Below, piece by piece: positions 52,982 to 60,427 of a DNA stretch of 64,000 nt. The translations under genes were made by a program, and so were the position numbers. The stretch's first letter is position 1. Each line of letters starts with the position of its first letter. This DNA comes from Amycolatopsis methanolica 239 (GTDB lineage: Bacteria > Actinomycetota > Actinomycetes > Mycobacteriales > Pseudonocardiaceae), in NCBI RefSeq assembly GCF_000739085.1, contig NZ_CP009110.1, forward strand, positions 1,860,001 to 1,924,000, given 5' to 3'. Under the pieces are notes generated by a model. That model ran no database searches, was not told where the DNA came from, and saw only the letters and a program-made list of their open reading frames with translations.

Positions 52982-53857
52982 TCAGGAAGCGTGGCCGAAC
53001 GACTCAGGCGGCTGCAGGCCCCACGGGCTGAACGCCTTCGGGAAGTCGTCCCACACCACCGGGTCGTTGCGACGTACGCGCGGCATCTCAGCCGACAGCT
53101 CATAGCGGTTGCCAGCGGCCCAGAAGTAGGTGTAGACGTTGCCGCCCACGCCGTGCCGGCCCGGTCCGACCTCGATCGGCACGCCGTGCCGGGCGAGTTC
53201 GTCGGCAGCCAGTTTGAGGTGGTCGAACGACTCCATCCCGAGCGCGTAGTGGTGCAGCGACTTCCCGGCCTCGGGCGTGGAGATGATCGCGATGTCGTGG
53301 TGCAGCGTGCTGGCCCGGCACCAGGCCGCGCCGATCACCCCGGGTGCCGGGGCGAAGATGTCGGACACCTGAAAGTCCAGCAACTCGACCAGGAAGTCCA
53401 CCAGCGGCTTGGGATCCCGTGCTTGGACAGTGAGGTGGTCGAAGTCCAGCGCGCGGATGCCGCCGCGGTGAGGTGCTTTCGACGGGTGGAGGTACTGCGG
53501 CCCGGTCGAGAGCACCGCGAGTTCCATGCTGTGCCCGGAAGGCGCTTGGAACTGCAGGGACCGAACCACGCCGGGGTGTTCATCGGTGCGGGTTTCGGTC
53601 GCGACACCGGCTTCGGCCAGACGCGTCGCGTAGTGGTCGAGGTCGGCGACGTCGTCAACACGTAGTGCGAACCGCCGGACACCGGTCCCACCGGCGGTCA
53701 GGACCAGGTCGCAGCCGCCGTCGATGCCGACGGAGAGCCGCACCGCGCCGTCGGCGCGGCCGAGTTCCCGCATGCCCAGGACGTCGGTGTGGAAGCCGAT
53801 CGCTTCACCGAGGTCGGCGACGGCGAGTTCGGCGTGGGCCACCTGTGAAATACCCAT
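52982..53857 (-). CDS. Type I extradiol ring-cleavage dioxygenase (VOC family)
   Basis: A 291-aa two-domain vicinal-oxygen-chelate enzyme. In the C-terminal domain the three Fe(II) ligands can be placed at His141 (DFDHLTV), His213 (SFDHLKL) and Glu253 (NRYELSAEM); His187 and Tyr204 near LHHYALGM are the usual second-sphere residues. This is the fold of catechol 2,3-dioxygenases such as BphC and TesB. ATG 53857 gives the standard N terminus (QVAHAELAVADL). The upstream cupin gene ends 7 bp before it, so the genes are co-transcribed. Confidence 0.88.
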   Translation of the reverse strand: MGISQVAHAELAVADLGEAIGFHTDVLGMRELGRADGAVRLSVGIDGGCDLVLTAGGTGVRRFALRVDDVADLDHYATRLAEAGVATETRTDEHPGVVRSLQFQAPSGHSMELAVLSTGPQYLHPSKAPHRGGIRALDFDHLTVQARDPKPLVDFLVELLDFQVSDIFAPAPGVIGAAWCRASTLHHDIAIISTPEAGKSLHHYALGMESFDHLKLAADELARHGVPIEVGPGRHGVGGNVYTYFWAAGNRYELSAEMPRVRRNDPVVWDDFPKAFSPWGLQPPESFGHAS

Positions 53858-53864
53858 CGGTGGG

Positions 53865-54341
53865 TCAACTCCTGTCCATGTTGTCGTAGGGGATGTTGCC
53901 GGCGCTTTCCCGCCGGTTGATGCCGAGGGCATCGAGCTGTCGCGAGTTCTCGACGAGGATCATGCGAACTCGCCCGGTGCCGTCGTTGTAGTGCCGGTGC
54001 CAGACCCACGGCGGGGTGTAGACGAAGTCCCCGGCCGACCACCGCAGCGTCTTCGGCCCGATTTCGGAATAGCCGCTGCCCTCGATCACGCAGTGCACGG
54101 ACTCGTGCACATGGCGCTGGAGGTCCGTCGCCGTGCCGGCGGGGATCTCCTGCAGGTAGAACTCCATCGACTTCGCCGGGATGTCCGTGAGGACGCCGAC
54201 CTTACTGGGGTTGCCGGTTACGTCCTCGCCGAGCCACCGGGCACTCGCCGAGCGGGTGACCAGGTGCTCCGGCATCGATCGTTCAGGGGCGTAGTCCTTC
54301 ATCTCGTGGAGCTTGTGCATCCACTGATCGAAATTCGTCAT
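53865..54341 (-). CDS. Cupin-domain protein
   Basis: A 158-aa single-cupin protein. The two cupin motifs are visible: HVHESVHCVIEGSGYSEIG (with metal-binding His/His/Glu-type residues) and GDFVYTPPWVWHRHYND (final His). Such proteins in degradation clusters act as dioxygenases, isomerases or, like gentisate-type cupins, ring-cleavage enzymes; the small size suggests an accessory or isomerase role. ATG 54341 with GGAG 8 nt upstream; GTG 54350 is the alternative. It lies 15 bp after the SDR gene on the same strand. Confidence 0.8.
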   Translation of the reverse strand: MTNFDQWMHKLHEMKDYAPERSMPEHLVTRSASARWLGEDVTGNPSKVGVLTDIPAKSMEFYLQEIPAGTATDLQRHVHESVHCVIEGSGYSEIGPKTLRWSAGDFVYTPPWVWHRHYNDGTGRVRMILVENSRQLDALGINRRESAGNIPYDNMDRS

Positions 54342-54355
54342 GGTTCTCACTCCAG

Positions 54356-55120
54356 TCAGGTCGCGGTCATTCCACCGTCGACTACGTGGGTCTGGCCGGT
54401 CTGGAACCCGGCGAGCTCCGAGCAGAGATGGGTCACGAGCTCACCGATCTCCTCGGGACGCCCCCACCGCCCGACGGGGAGTTCGTCCGCGAGTTGCCGT
54501 CGCTCCAGTTCTTCGGTCGGCAAACCCGCGGCGGCCGCGCGCGCCGCCGCGAGGGAACGTCGCCGCGGCGTGTCGATGTGCGCGGGGGCGATCACGTGCG
54601 TGGTGACGCCCTGCGGCGCGACCTCCGCGGCCAGCGACCGTGCCAGTGCGGCCACTCCCGCCCGCATCACATTGGACAGGTGCAGCAGCGGCAACGGCTT
54701 GACCACGCCGACCGAGGTGACGTAGATCAGCCGTCCCCACCCGGCCGCGGACATCCCAGGCAACACCGCGTTGGTCAACGAGATCGCGCTGTCCAGGACG
54801 AGCCGGTAGGCCGAATCCCAGTCGTGCGCTGACAGTTCCGTGGCCTTCGCCGCTCGGGTGCCGCCGGTGTTGGACACCAGGATGTCGATCCCGCCGAGCG
54901 TTGCGCGCGCGGCTTCGGCCGCCGCGGCCGCGGCGCCGGGCTGGGTGAAGTCCGCGATGGCCCAGCCCGCCGCACCGACCTTCCGCGCGACGTCGCCTGT
55001 GTGCGGTCCGGTTCCCGTGATGAACACTTCGGCCCCGCCCGCTCGCAGCGACGTCGCGATCGCCGTGCCGAGCCCGCTCGACCCGGCGGTCACCAGCGCC
55101 CGGCGACCGTGCGCCGTCAT
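54356..55120 (-). CDS. Atypical SDR lacking the Tyr-Lys catalytic pair
   Basis: A 254-aa Rossmann-fold protein. The cofactor motif is TAGSSGLGTA (about 11-20) and NTGGT replaces NNAG. Catalytic Ser136 in VTSVGV is present, but the YxxxK pair is replaced by Ser149 and Arg153 (HLSNVMRAGV). This SNxxR pattern defines a known divergent SDR subgroup. C-terminal FQTGQTHVVDGGM is normal. Overlaps the HpaB-type gene stop (ATGA). Could be a cofactor-binding regulatory protein, or an oxidoreductase using another base. Confidence 0.85.
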   Translation of the reverse strand: MTAHGRRALVTAGSSGLGTAIATSLRAGGAEVFITGTGPHTGDVARKVGAAGWAIADFTQPGAAAAAAEAARATLGGIDILVSNTGGTRAAKATELSAHDWDSAYRLVLDSAISLTNAVLPGMSAAGWGRLIYVTSVGVVKPLPLLHLSNVMRAGVAALARSLAAEVAPQGVTTHVIAPAHIDTPRRRSLAAARAAAAGLPTEELERRQLADELPVGRWGRPEEIGELVTHLCSELAGFQTGQTHVVDGGMTAT

Positions 55121-56595
55121 GCCGCCGCACCCTCCCCGGTACCGCCGGGCAGGACGCCGACTTCCCTGGTCGAGGTGGCTAGCAGCCCGTCGATGAGGCC
55201 CAGCGGCTCGGTCCAGTCGTACTGGTTGAACTGGGTGTTGATGCGGAGGAACAGAGGATCGCCCGCGTAGAACCGCTCGTAGAGCTCGTGCCGGCCGCCG
55301 AAGGCGGAGACCGCGAGATCGGCGGCGATCTTGTAGATCGCGATGCGGTCGAGGCTGTTCGTGTCGGGGCCGCGATAGAACCGGGCGACGTCCGCGGCGA
55401 TCGGCGAGTCGAACGCGCTCACATCGGCAGGCTGGTAGAGCAGGCCGCCGGCGAGGATCTGCTGCAGGATCTCCCGGACGCGTGGGTACCAGCGGTTCCC
55501 GGAGTTGCGGATCGCGTACAACGGCCGGACGTCGGGGAACAGGATGCCCTCGTCGTTGCGGTGCGCGCCCGCTTCCGCGGCAAGGACCGCGGCCCTGGTC
55601 AGCTCGATGTATGTGGTGATCTCGCCGAGCGCGTCACGGACCTGGGGAAACTGGTCGGTCTTGACGATCTCGGTCGCCCGCTTGGCGATGCCCGCCACGA
55701 ACTGGAGCTTGGCCAGCAGCCGGACCGAGGTCTGGACGCCGGTGAAGGCGTTGGAGTTGATCGCCCAGATGTTGTTGACCCGCTCGTAGTCCTGGTTGAT
55801 GAAGACACGTTCCCAGGGCACCAGAACGTCGTCGAACACGACCACGGCGTCCATCTCGTCGAACCGGCTGGAGAGCGGGTGGTCGAAGCCGTTTCCGCCG
55901 CCGAACGGTTCGCGGCAGATCAGCCGGACACCCGGTGCGTCGGTGGGTATGGCGAACGCGATGGCGTAGGGTTTCTCCTCGGCCCCGTACTTCCGGAGCG
56001 AGAAGGGCCAGACGAGAATCTCGTCGGAGTAGGGCGCGGCCGTGGCGAGCATCTTCGCGCCGCTCACCACGATGCCGTCCGAGGTTTCGCGCTTGACGCC
56101 GAGGTAGGTGTAGGGATCGGGCTGTTGCGACGGCGGCTTCGAACGGTCGACCGGCGGGTCAGCCAAGGCGTGGGACAGGAAAAGATCGTTGTCCCGCACG
56201 TACTCGTAGTACGCGCGCACCCGGTCGGCTCCATCACCGAAGAACTCGGCGTTGGCGTTCCATGCCACCAGCATCGCGCTGACGAAGTCCGTGCTGCGCC
56301 CCATCATGCCGAGGCTGGAGTCCGCCCACTCCTTGTGCATGAACCGGCGGAGCTCGAGGTCTTCGGCCGTGCGGGGCATCAGGAACTGCACGCCGGCCTT
56401 GCGGCCGTCGTTTTCGGGCGAGAAGAGCATGCTGTCGGTCTTGAACTGGAGGTCGTAGAGGCGGGCGATTTCGGCCGCGGCGCCGGACGTGGCCTTGTGC
56501 CCGGCCACGTCGGTGATCTTCTCGGCCCCAACCCACAGCTCAGGGCTGTGCGTGCGGAGCCGATCGAGGTACGCGGCGCCGTTTCGTGCGGTCAT
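55117..56595 (-). CDS. HpaB-type flavin-dependent monooxygenase (4-hydroxyphenylacetate 3-hydroxylase family)
   Basis: A 492-aa oxygenase component of a two-component phenol hydroxylase. The start TARNGAAYLDRLRTHSPELWV, FMHKEWADSSLGMMGRSTDF, GVKRETSDGIVVSGAKMLAT, FDDVLVPWERVF and the C-terminal FYAGDP match the HpaB family, which ortho-hydroxylates phenols using free reduced FAD. The flavin reductase partner (HpaC) is not encoded in the window. ATG 56595 overlaps the hydrolase stop (TGATG). A frame running back to 57102 is antisense-like noise. It would convert a phenol into a catechol for the nearby VOC dioxygenase. Confidence 0.9.
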   Translation of the reverse strand: MTARNGAAYLDRLRTHSPELWVGAEKITDVAGHKATSGAAAEIARLYDLQFKTDSMLFSPENDGRKAGVQFLMPRTAEDLELRRFMHKEWADSSLGMMGRSTDFVSAMLVAWNANAEFFGDGADRVRAYYEYVRDNDLFLSHALADPPVDRSKPPSQQPDPYTYLGVKRETSDGIVVSGAKMLATAAPYSDEILVWPFSLRKYGAEEKPYAIAFAIPTDAPGVRLICREPFGGGNGFDHPLSSRFDEMDAVVVFDDVLVPWERVFINQDYERVNNIWAINSNAFTGVQTSVRLLAKLQFVAGIAKRATEIVKTDQFPQVRDALGEITTYIELTRAAVLAAEAGAHRNDEGILFPDVRPLYAIRNSGNRWYPRVREILQQILAGGLLYQPADVSAFDSPIAADVARFYRGPDTNSLDRIAIYKIAADLAVSAFGGRHELYERFYAGDPLFLRINTQFNQYDWTEPLGLIDGLLATSTREVGVLPGGTGEGAAA

Positions 56596-57452
56596 CACTT
56601 TCCTTTCAAGAACCTGATGTGGATGTCGTTGAACTGGTCCGGCTTCTCCCACTGCGGCCAGTGGCCCGCGCCCTCGAGGACCTCGAGGCGACTTCCGGGG
56701 ATCAGCTCCTCCAGGAGCGCGGCTTCTTCGACCGAAGCCGTCGGATCGTGGTCGGTCCACAGCAGAAGGGTCGGCGAGACGATGCGGTTGCACCACTGCG
56801 ACGACCAGACGTACGGCCGCCGGTGTTCCCAGTCCTGCACCGCGAGGATGTTGCGCATCGCGGTCTCGAACCCCGGCTGAGCGTAGATCCGCAGCCGCAG
56901 GTCCACGAGCTCGTCGGTGACAAGGCTCTTGTCGTGGAAGAGCCACTCGACCCTGGTGCGCACGCTCTGGCGGGTTGCCTCGCGGACCGCGCTCATGCTG
57001 GATTCCTTCAGCCTGGCCATCACCTCCGGCTTGTTCGTGATGTTGCCCGGCGTGTTGAGCACCAGCCGGTCGATCCGGGCTGGGTGGTGCGCCGCGGCCC
57101 ACGCCGCCACCCAGCCACCGAGCGACTCACCGGAGAGATGGGCCTTCTCTATGCCCAGCGCGTCCAGGACCGCGATCAGGTGGTCACTGAGGTAATCGAT
57201 CGTGTAAGGCCGGTCGGGCTTGGCCGAATGTCCGTGCCCCGCCATGTCGTAGACGATGACTCGGAATTCTTTCGCCAGGTCCCGGATGTTGCGGGAATAC
57301 GCCTCCAGGTGCCCGCCAGTGCCGTGCACCATGACCAGCGCCGGACCGGCGCCCGCCTCCACCACCCGGGTGGCGATGCCGGCCGCGTCCACGATCCGCT
57401 GGCGCAGTTCGGCGCCCGCCAAATCGCCCCAGATGCTTATGTGCTGCTCCAC
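56595..57452 (-). CDS. Meta-cleavage product C-C bond hydrolase (alpha/beta hydrolase)
   Basis: A 285-aa alpha/beta hydrolase of the MhpC/BphD/HsaD group. The oxyanion MVHGTGGHLE, YDMAGHGHS, nucleophile Ser110 (LSGESLGGW), acid Asp in LLLWTDHDPTAS and His in EGAGHWPQWE are all present. These enzymes hydrolyse the vinylogous 1,5-diketone made by extradiol dioxygenases. GTG 57452 has GGAAGGAA upstream. It is the first gene of the operon hydrolase-HpaB-SDR-cupin-VOC (-aldolase), whose promoter carries a GntR-type site. Confidence 0.88.
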   Translation of the reverse strand: MEQHISIWGDLAGAELRQRIVDAAGIATRVVEAGAGPALVMVHGTGGHLEAYSRNIRDLAKEFRVIVYDMAGHGHSAKPDRPYTIDYLSDHLIAVLDALGIEKAHLSGESLGGWVAAWAAAHHPARIDRLVLNTPGNITNKPEVMARLKESSMSAVREATRQSVRTRVEWLFHDKSLVTDELVDLRLRIYAQPGFETAMRNILAVQDWEHRRPYVWSSQWCNRIVSPTLLLWTDHDPTASVEEAALLEELIPGSRLEVLEGAGHWPQWEKPDQFNDIHIRFLKGK

Positions 57453-57488
57453 GGCATTCCTTCCTGTCGGGACGTCCTCTCATATTGG

Positions 57489-57505
57489 CATACTAGAATC
57501 TCAGG
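57489..57505. promoter_or_regulatory. GntR-type operator copy 2 (hydrolase/HpaB operon)
   Basis: CATACTAGAATCTCAGG, 37 nt upstream of the hydrolase GTG. It shares CTAGWATCTYRG with the copies at mhpB, gntR and the Rieske operon, and overlaps a possible promoter (TTGATC with CAATAT on the minus strand). Confidence 0.65.
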
Positions 57506-57554
57506 ATCAAGCCATGTTTCGGCAAGGTTGTCTTCGTCAGAGGGCGAAAAAGTA

Positions 57555-57590
57555 GAACGGGTGTCATGGCCGTGGTCATGACACCCGTTC
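57555..57590 (-). terminator. Intrinsic terminator of the GntR gene
   Basis: GAACGGGTGTCATG pairs perfectly over 14 bp with 57577-57590 across an 8-nt loop; on the minus strand the stem is followed by TACTTTTTCG, giving the T-rich tract of a rho-independent terminator 14 nt past the GntR stop. Confidence 0.75.
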
Positions 57591-57603
57591 AGGCGAGTGG
57601 TGG

Positions 57604-58239
57604 CTACACTTCCACGAACCTCCAGAACCGTGAGACGTGCTCCTCCATCAGCCTGCCTGCCCGTTCCGCGTCCCGGTGCTTGATCGCCTCGGTGATCTCG
57701 GCGTGCTCGGCCTGCGCCTGCGCCAGGTCGGTGCTCAACCGGTTCTTCTGGAGGTAGAAGTCGTTGAGGTCCCAGGTATCCATGGCCAGTTCGGTCAGCC
57801 GCTGGTTGCCACTGGCAGCCAGTACGGCGGAGTGGAAGTCTCGGTTGGCTCCGGCGAAGGCGAGTGCGTCGCGCCGTTTGGCTGGGCCGATGCCACGCAT
57901 CAGCATGTCATCGATCTCGGCCAGCTGGGCGTCGGTGGCAGTGAGTGCCGCGAGCCGTGCGCCGGCTCCTTCGAGGATACCCGCTACGGCAAAGTGGTCC
58001 CGCACCTTGCGTTCGTCCGGAACTGTCACCTGGCATCCGACCTGGGGAATGACCGAGATGAATCCGGCCGCGGCCAGTCGCATCACCGCGTCCATCACTG
58101 GCCTGCGGCTCACGCCGAACTCCGCCGCGAGGTCGTAGGTGCTCAGGATTTCGCCGAACTGATGGCGCCCCTCGAGCAGCTGGGTGAGGAGCGCTTGGTA
58201 GATCTGGTCTGTTTTGGTGACTGACGCGATCATAGGCAT
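57604..58239 (-). CDS. GntR-family (FadR/FCD) transcriptional regulator
   Basis: A 211-aa regulator. The N-terminal winged helix (about 10-72) shows IYQALLTQLLEGRHQFGEIL, TYDLAAEFGVSRRPVMDAVMRL and AAGFISVIPQVGCQV; the C-terminal FCD helical domain binds a carboxylate ligand through metal-site residues including Asp/His in ANRDFHSAVLAASGN and the terminal EEHVSRFW. It lies between the two halves of the aromatic island, and a copy of the shared operator is 55-70 nt upstream of it, indicating autoregulation. Probable repressor released by a pathway acid. Confidence 0.9.
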   Translation of the reverse strand: MPMIASVTKTDQIYQALLTQLLEGRHQFGEILSTYDLAAEFGVSRRPVMDAVMRLAAAGFISVIPQVGCQVTVPDERKVRDHFAVAGILEGAGARLAALTATDAQLAEIDDMLMRGIGPAKRRDALAFAGANRDFHSAVLAASGNQRLTELAMDTWDLNDFYLQKNRLSTDLAQAQAEHAEITEAIKHRDAERAGRLMEEHVSRFWRFVEV

Positions 58240-58293
58240 GGACTATCCGGCCCTTCGGTGCGGGAAGGTCGGTGCTGGCGTACTGTCGATCAC

Positions 58294-58310
58294 GCCGAGA
58301 TTCTAGCGTG
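58294..58310. promoter_or_regulatory. GntR-type operator copy 3 (gntR autoregulation)
   Basis: On the minus strand reads CACGCTAGAATCTCGGC, sharing CTAGAATCTC with copy 2 and fitting the CTAGWATCTYRG consensus, about 55-70 nt upstream of the GntR start. Confidence 0.6.
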
Positions 58311-58403
58311 TCAATGTCGAGCAGGGGGCGCCGAAGCGAAAGCCGCGGTGCGGTGGCCGGCTCGTTGAGCCGTGAAGCAGGGGCGCGCCGTCCGGGGCGG
58401 CAC

Positions 58404-58435
58404 TGAAGCCGGAGCGGGCTCCCGCTCCGGCTTCA
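58404..58435 (-). terminator. Perfect 15-bp stem hairpin after the SCP2-like gene
   Basis: TGAAGCCGGAGCGGG at 58404-58418 and its exact complement at 58421-58435 (2-nt nominal loop). Located 32 nt after the stop of the SCP2-like gene; it separates that gene from gntR. Confidence 0.6.
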
Positions 58436-58466
58436 GGCATGCCGTGGCCGCCGCCTGCGCCCTCGG

Positions 58467-58865
58467 TCAGTCCACCGACCAGTCGGTGTCGTCGATCTGG
58501 CCGAACATCTTCATGGCGGCCTCGAGGCCGGGCAGGTTGGCGAGCGCCACCGACATGGAACCGCGGAACTTGACCTTCCGGGTGACCATGGCTTTGGCGG
58601 CGGGCAGTTCGCCTTCGCCGAGACGCTGCCAGGTCTCCACCTTGGCGGTCAGCACGAAGTCCGGCTTCACGCCTTCGGTCGGGGCGCCGGCGCGCACGAC
58701 CTCGCCGGCGTTCACCTCGATCTGGCCCGCGCGGCTCTCGTTCTCCGCGAGGCGGTATTCGACGACCATGCTCAGCTTCTTGAGGCCCTCGCGTGTTGCG
58801 TCCGTGGTGTTCCAGAGCTCGGCGTAGGACTTCATCCACTCCGGCGACAGGACGGGTGTTCCCAT
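58467..58865 (-). CDS. SCP2/sterol-carrier-like protein
   Basis: A 132-aa soluble protein. The pattern of a central strand region (LSMVVEYRLAENESRAGQIEV, then FVLTAKVETWQRLGEGELPA), followed by an amphipathic C-terminal helix (ALANLPGLEAAMKMFGQID), fits SCP2-like lipid or hydrophobic-ligand binding domains found in actinobacterial steroid and aromatic clusters. ATG 58865 follows AAGGAGAG by 7 nt. It is divergent from the Rieske operon and shares its operator, so it probably belongs to the same regulon; it may deliver a hydrophobic substrate. Confidence 0.7.
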   Translation of the reverse strand: MGTPVLSPEWMKSYAELWNTTDATREGLKKLSMVVEYRLAENESRAGQIEVNAGEVVRAGAPTEGVKPDFVLTAKVETWQRLGEGELPAAKAMVTRKVKFRGSMSVALANLPGLEAAMKMFGQIDDTDWSVD

Positions 58866-58909
58866 GGTGCGCTCTCCTTCGGTTCGCCTCCGCGGCGGAC
58901 AACTGGGGT

Positions 58910-58937
58910 TTGACAACGACGCTGAAGATACTAGTAT
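58910..58937 (+). promoter_or_regulatory. Candidate promoter of the Rieske operon
   Basis: TTGACA at 58910-58915, a 16-nt spacer and TAGTAT at 58932-58937. The -10 box lies inside operator copy 4, so regulator binding would block RNA polymerase. Confidence 0.5.
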
Positions 58938-58940
58938 CTT
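58925..58940. promoter_or_regulatory. GntR-type operator copy 4 (Rieske operon/SCP2)
   Basis: AAGATACTAGTATCTT is a perfect 16-bp palindrome; extended to the right it reads CTAGTATCTTAG, identical over 12 bases to copy 1 at mhpB. It lies 59 nt from the SCP2-like start and 70-93 nt from the Rieske operon starts. Confidence 0.7.
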
Positions 58941-59010
58941 AGAAAGTCAGTCAAGCGGTCGCCGCGGTCCCGACTCATTGTCGGCCCGCCATTCTTTGGA
59001 GGAGACAAAG

Positions 59011-59040
59011 ATGTCCGACGCCAAGGTGGTCACATGTTGA
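59011..59040 (+). CDS. Nine-residue leader ORF overlapping the Rieske alpha start
   Basis: ATG at 59011 with an excellent GGAGGAGA ribosome site opens a frame MSDAKVVTC that stops at TGA 59038-59040. The oxygenase ATG (59034) lies inside this ORF in another frame and has only a poor ribosome site of its own. Either this is a translational-coupling leader, or the true oxygenase N terminus is MSDAKVVT joined to LRNELRQ through a frameshift. I cannot decide between them from one sequence. Confidence 0.4.
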   Translation: MSDAKVVTC

Positions 59041-60422
59041 GGAATGAACTCCGGCAGATCCTCGAGAAGGGTTTGCACGACGTAGAGTCCGACTGGACCG
59101 TTCCGGCCGCGATCATCAACGACCCGGAGATGCACGACGCCGAGCGCGAGCGCGTCTTCGGCCGCTCATGGGTTTTCCTCGCCCACGAGAGCGAAATCCC
59201 GGAACGCGGTGACTACGTCGTCCGGTACATCTCGGAAGACCAGTTCATCGTCTGCCGGGACGAAGACGGCCAAGTCCGTGGGCACCTGAACAGCTGCCGC
59301 CACCGCGGCATGCAGGTGTGCCGCGCCGAAATGGGGAACGCGTCCCACTTCCGCTGCCCCTACCACGGCTGGACCTACAACAACAAGGGCAGTCTCGTCG
59401 GTGTGCCAGCCGGGCGAGAGGCGTACGGCAACAAACTGGACAAGTCCTTGTGGCAGCTCAAGCCGGTTCCGAAACTGGACACCTACAAGGGGTTGATCTT
59501 CGGCTGCCTCGACCCAGACGCCCAATCCCTCGACGACTACCTCGGGGACATGAAATTCTACCTCGACATCGTGCTGGACCGAAGTGACGCCGGCCTGGAA
59601 GTCGTCGGCGCCCCGCAGCGCTGGGTCGTCGACGCGAACTGGAAGCTCGGCGCTGACAACTTCATCGGCGACGCTTACCACACGATGATGACCCACCGGT
59701 CCATGGTAGAACTCGGGCTGGCCCCGCCGGACCCGAAGTTCGCGCTCTACGGCGAGCACGTGCACACCGAGCACGGCCACGGCCTCGGCATCATCGGCCC
59801 GCCGCCGGGCATCCCGCTGCCCGAGTTCCTGGGCATGCCGGAGAACATCGTCGAGCAGCTGCAGCGCCGGCTTTCGCCGGAGCAGGTCGAGGTGTTCCGG
59901 CCGGTCGCGTTCATCCACGGCACCGTGTTCCCGAACCTGTCGATCGGCAACTTCCTGATGTCGAAGGACCACGTCTCGCCGCCGACGTCGTTCCTCACGC
60001 TCCGGCTGTGGCACCCGCTCGGCCCGGACAAGATGGAGATCATGTCCTTCTTCCTCGTCGAGAAGGAAGCGCCGGACTGGTACAAGGAAGAGAGCTACCA
60101 GGCCTACGTGCGCACGTTCGGGATTTCCGGAGCCTTCGAACAGGATGACGCCGAGAACTGGCGCAGCATCACCAGGGTGCTGGGTGCCCAGTACGCCAAG
60201 ACGATGGAGCTCAACTACCAGATGGGCCGCGGCGTCTACGAGCCCGATCCCGACTGGCCCGGCCCTGGCAACGCGTTCCCGATGGACTACGCCGAAGCCA
60301 ACCAGCGCAACTTCATGGAGTACTGGATGCAGCTGATGGTTACGGACCCGGCTTCGCACACCGGGAACGGCAAGGTCTCCGACGAGGCCGCGGCCGAAGC
60401 GCTGGCACGGGCGGAGGGCTAG
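59034..60422 (+). CDS. Rieske aromatic-ring-hydroxylating dioxygenase, alpha subunit
   Basis: A 462-aa oxygenase. The Rieske [2Fe-2S] cluster is held by Cys88-His90 (SCRHRGMQVC) and Cys108-His111 (CPYHGW). The mononuclear iron ligands His216 and His221 occur in NFIGDAYHTMMTHRS, with bridging Asp208 (GADNF). Length and blocks match the toluene/biphenyl/phenylpropionate dioxygenase group, which makes a cis-dihydrodiol. The beta subunit follows 5 bp later and the dihydrodiol dehydrogenase two genes on. Ferredoxin and reductase are not encoded nearby. See the leader ORF at 59011 for the start question. Confidence 0.92.
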   Translation: MLRNELRQILEKGLHDVESDWTVPAAIINDPEMHDAERERVFGRSWVFLAHESEIPERGDYVVRYISEDQFIVCRDEDGQVRGHLNSCRHRGMQVCRAEMGNASHFRCPYHGWTYNNKGSLVGVPAGREAYGNKLDKSLWQLKPVPKLDTYKGLIFGCLDPDAQSLDDYLGDMKFYLDIVLDRSDAGLEVVGAPQRWVVDANWKLGADNFIGDAYHTMMTHRSMVELGLAPPDPKFALYGEHVHTEHGHGLGIIGPPPGIPLPEFLGMPENIVEQLQRRLSPEQVEVFRPVAFIHGTVFPNLSIGNFLMSKDHVSPPTSFLTLRLWHPLGPDKMEIMSFFLVEKEAPDWYKEESYQAYVRTFGISGAFEQDDAENWRSITRVLGAQYAKTMELNYQMGRGVYEPDPDWPGPGNAFPMDYAEANQRNFMEYWMQLMVTDPASHTGNGKVSDEAAAEALARAEG

Positions 60423-60427
60423 GACCG

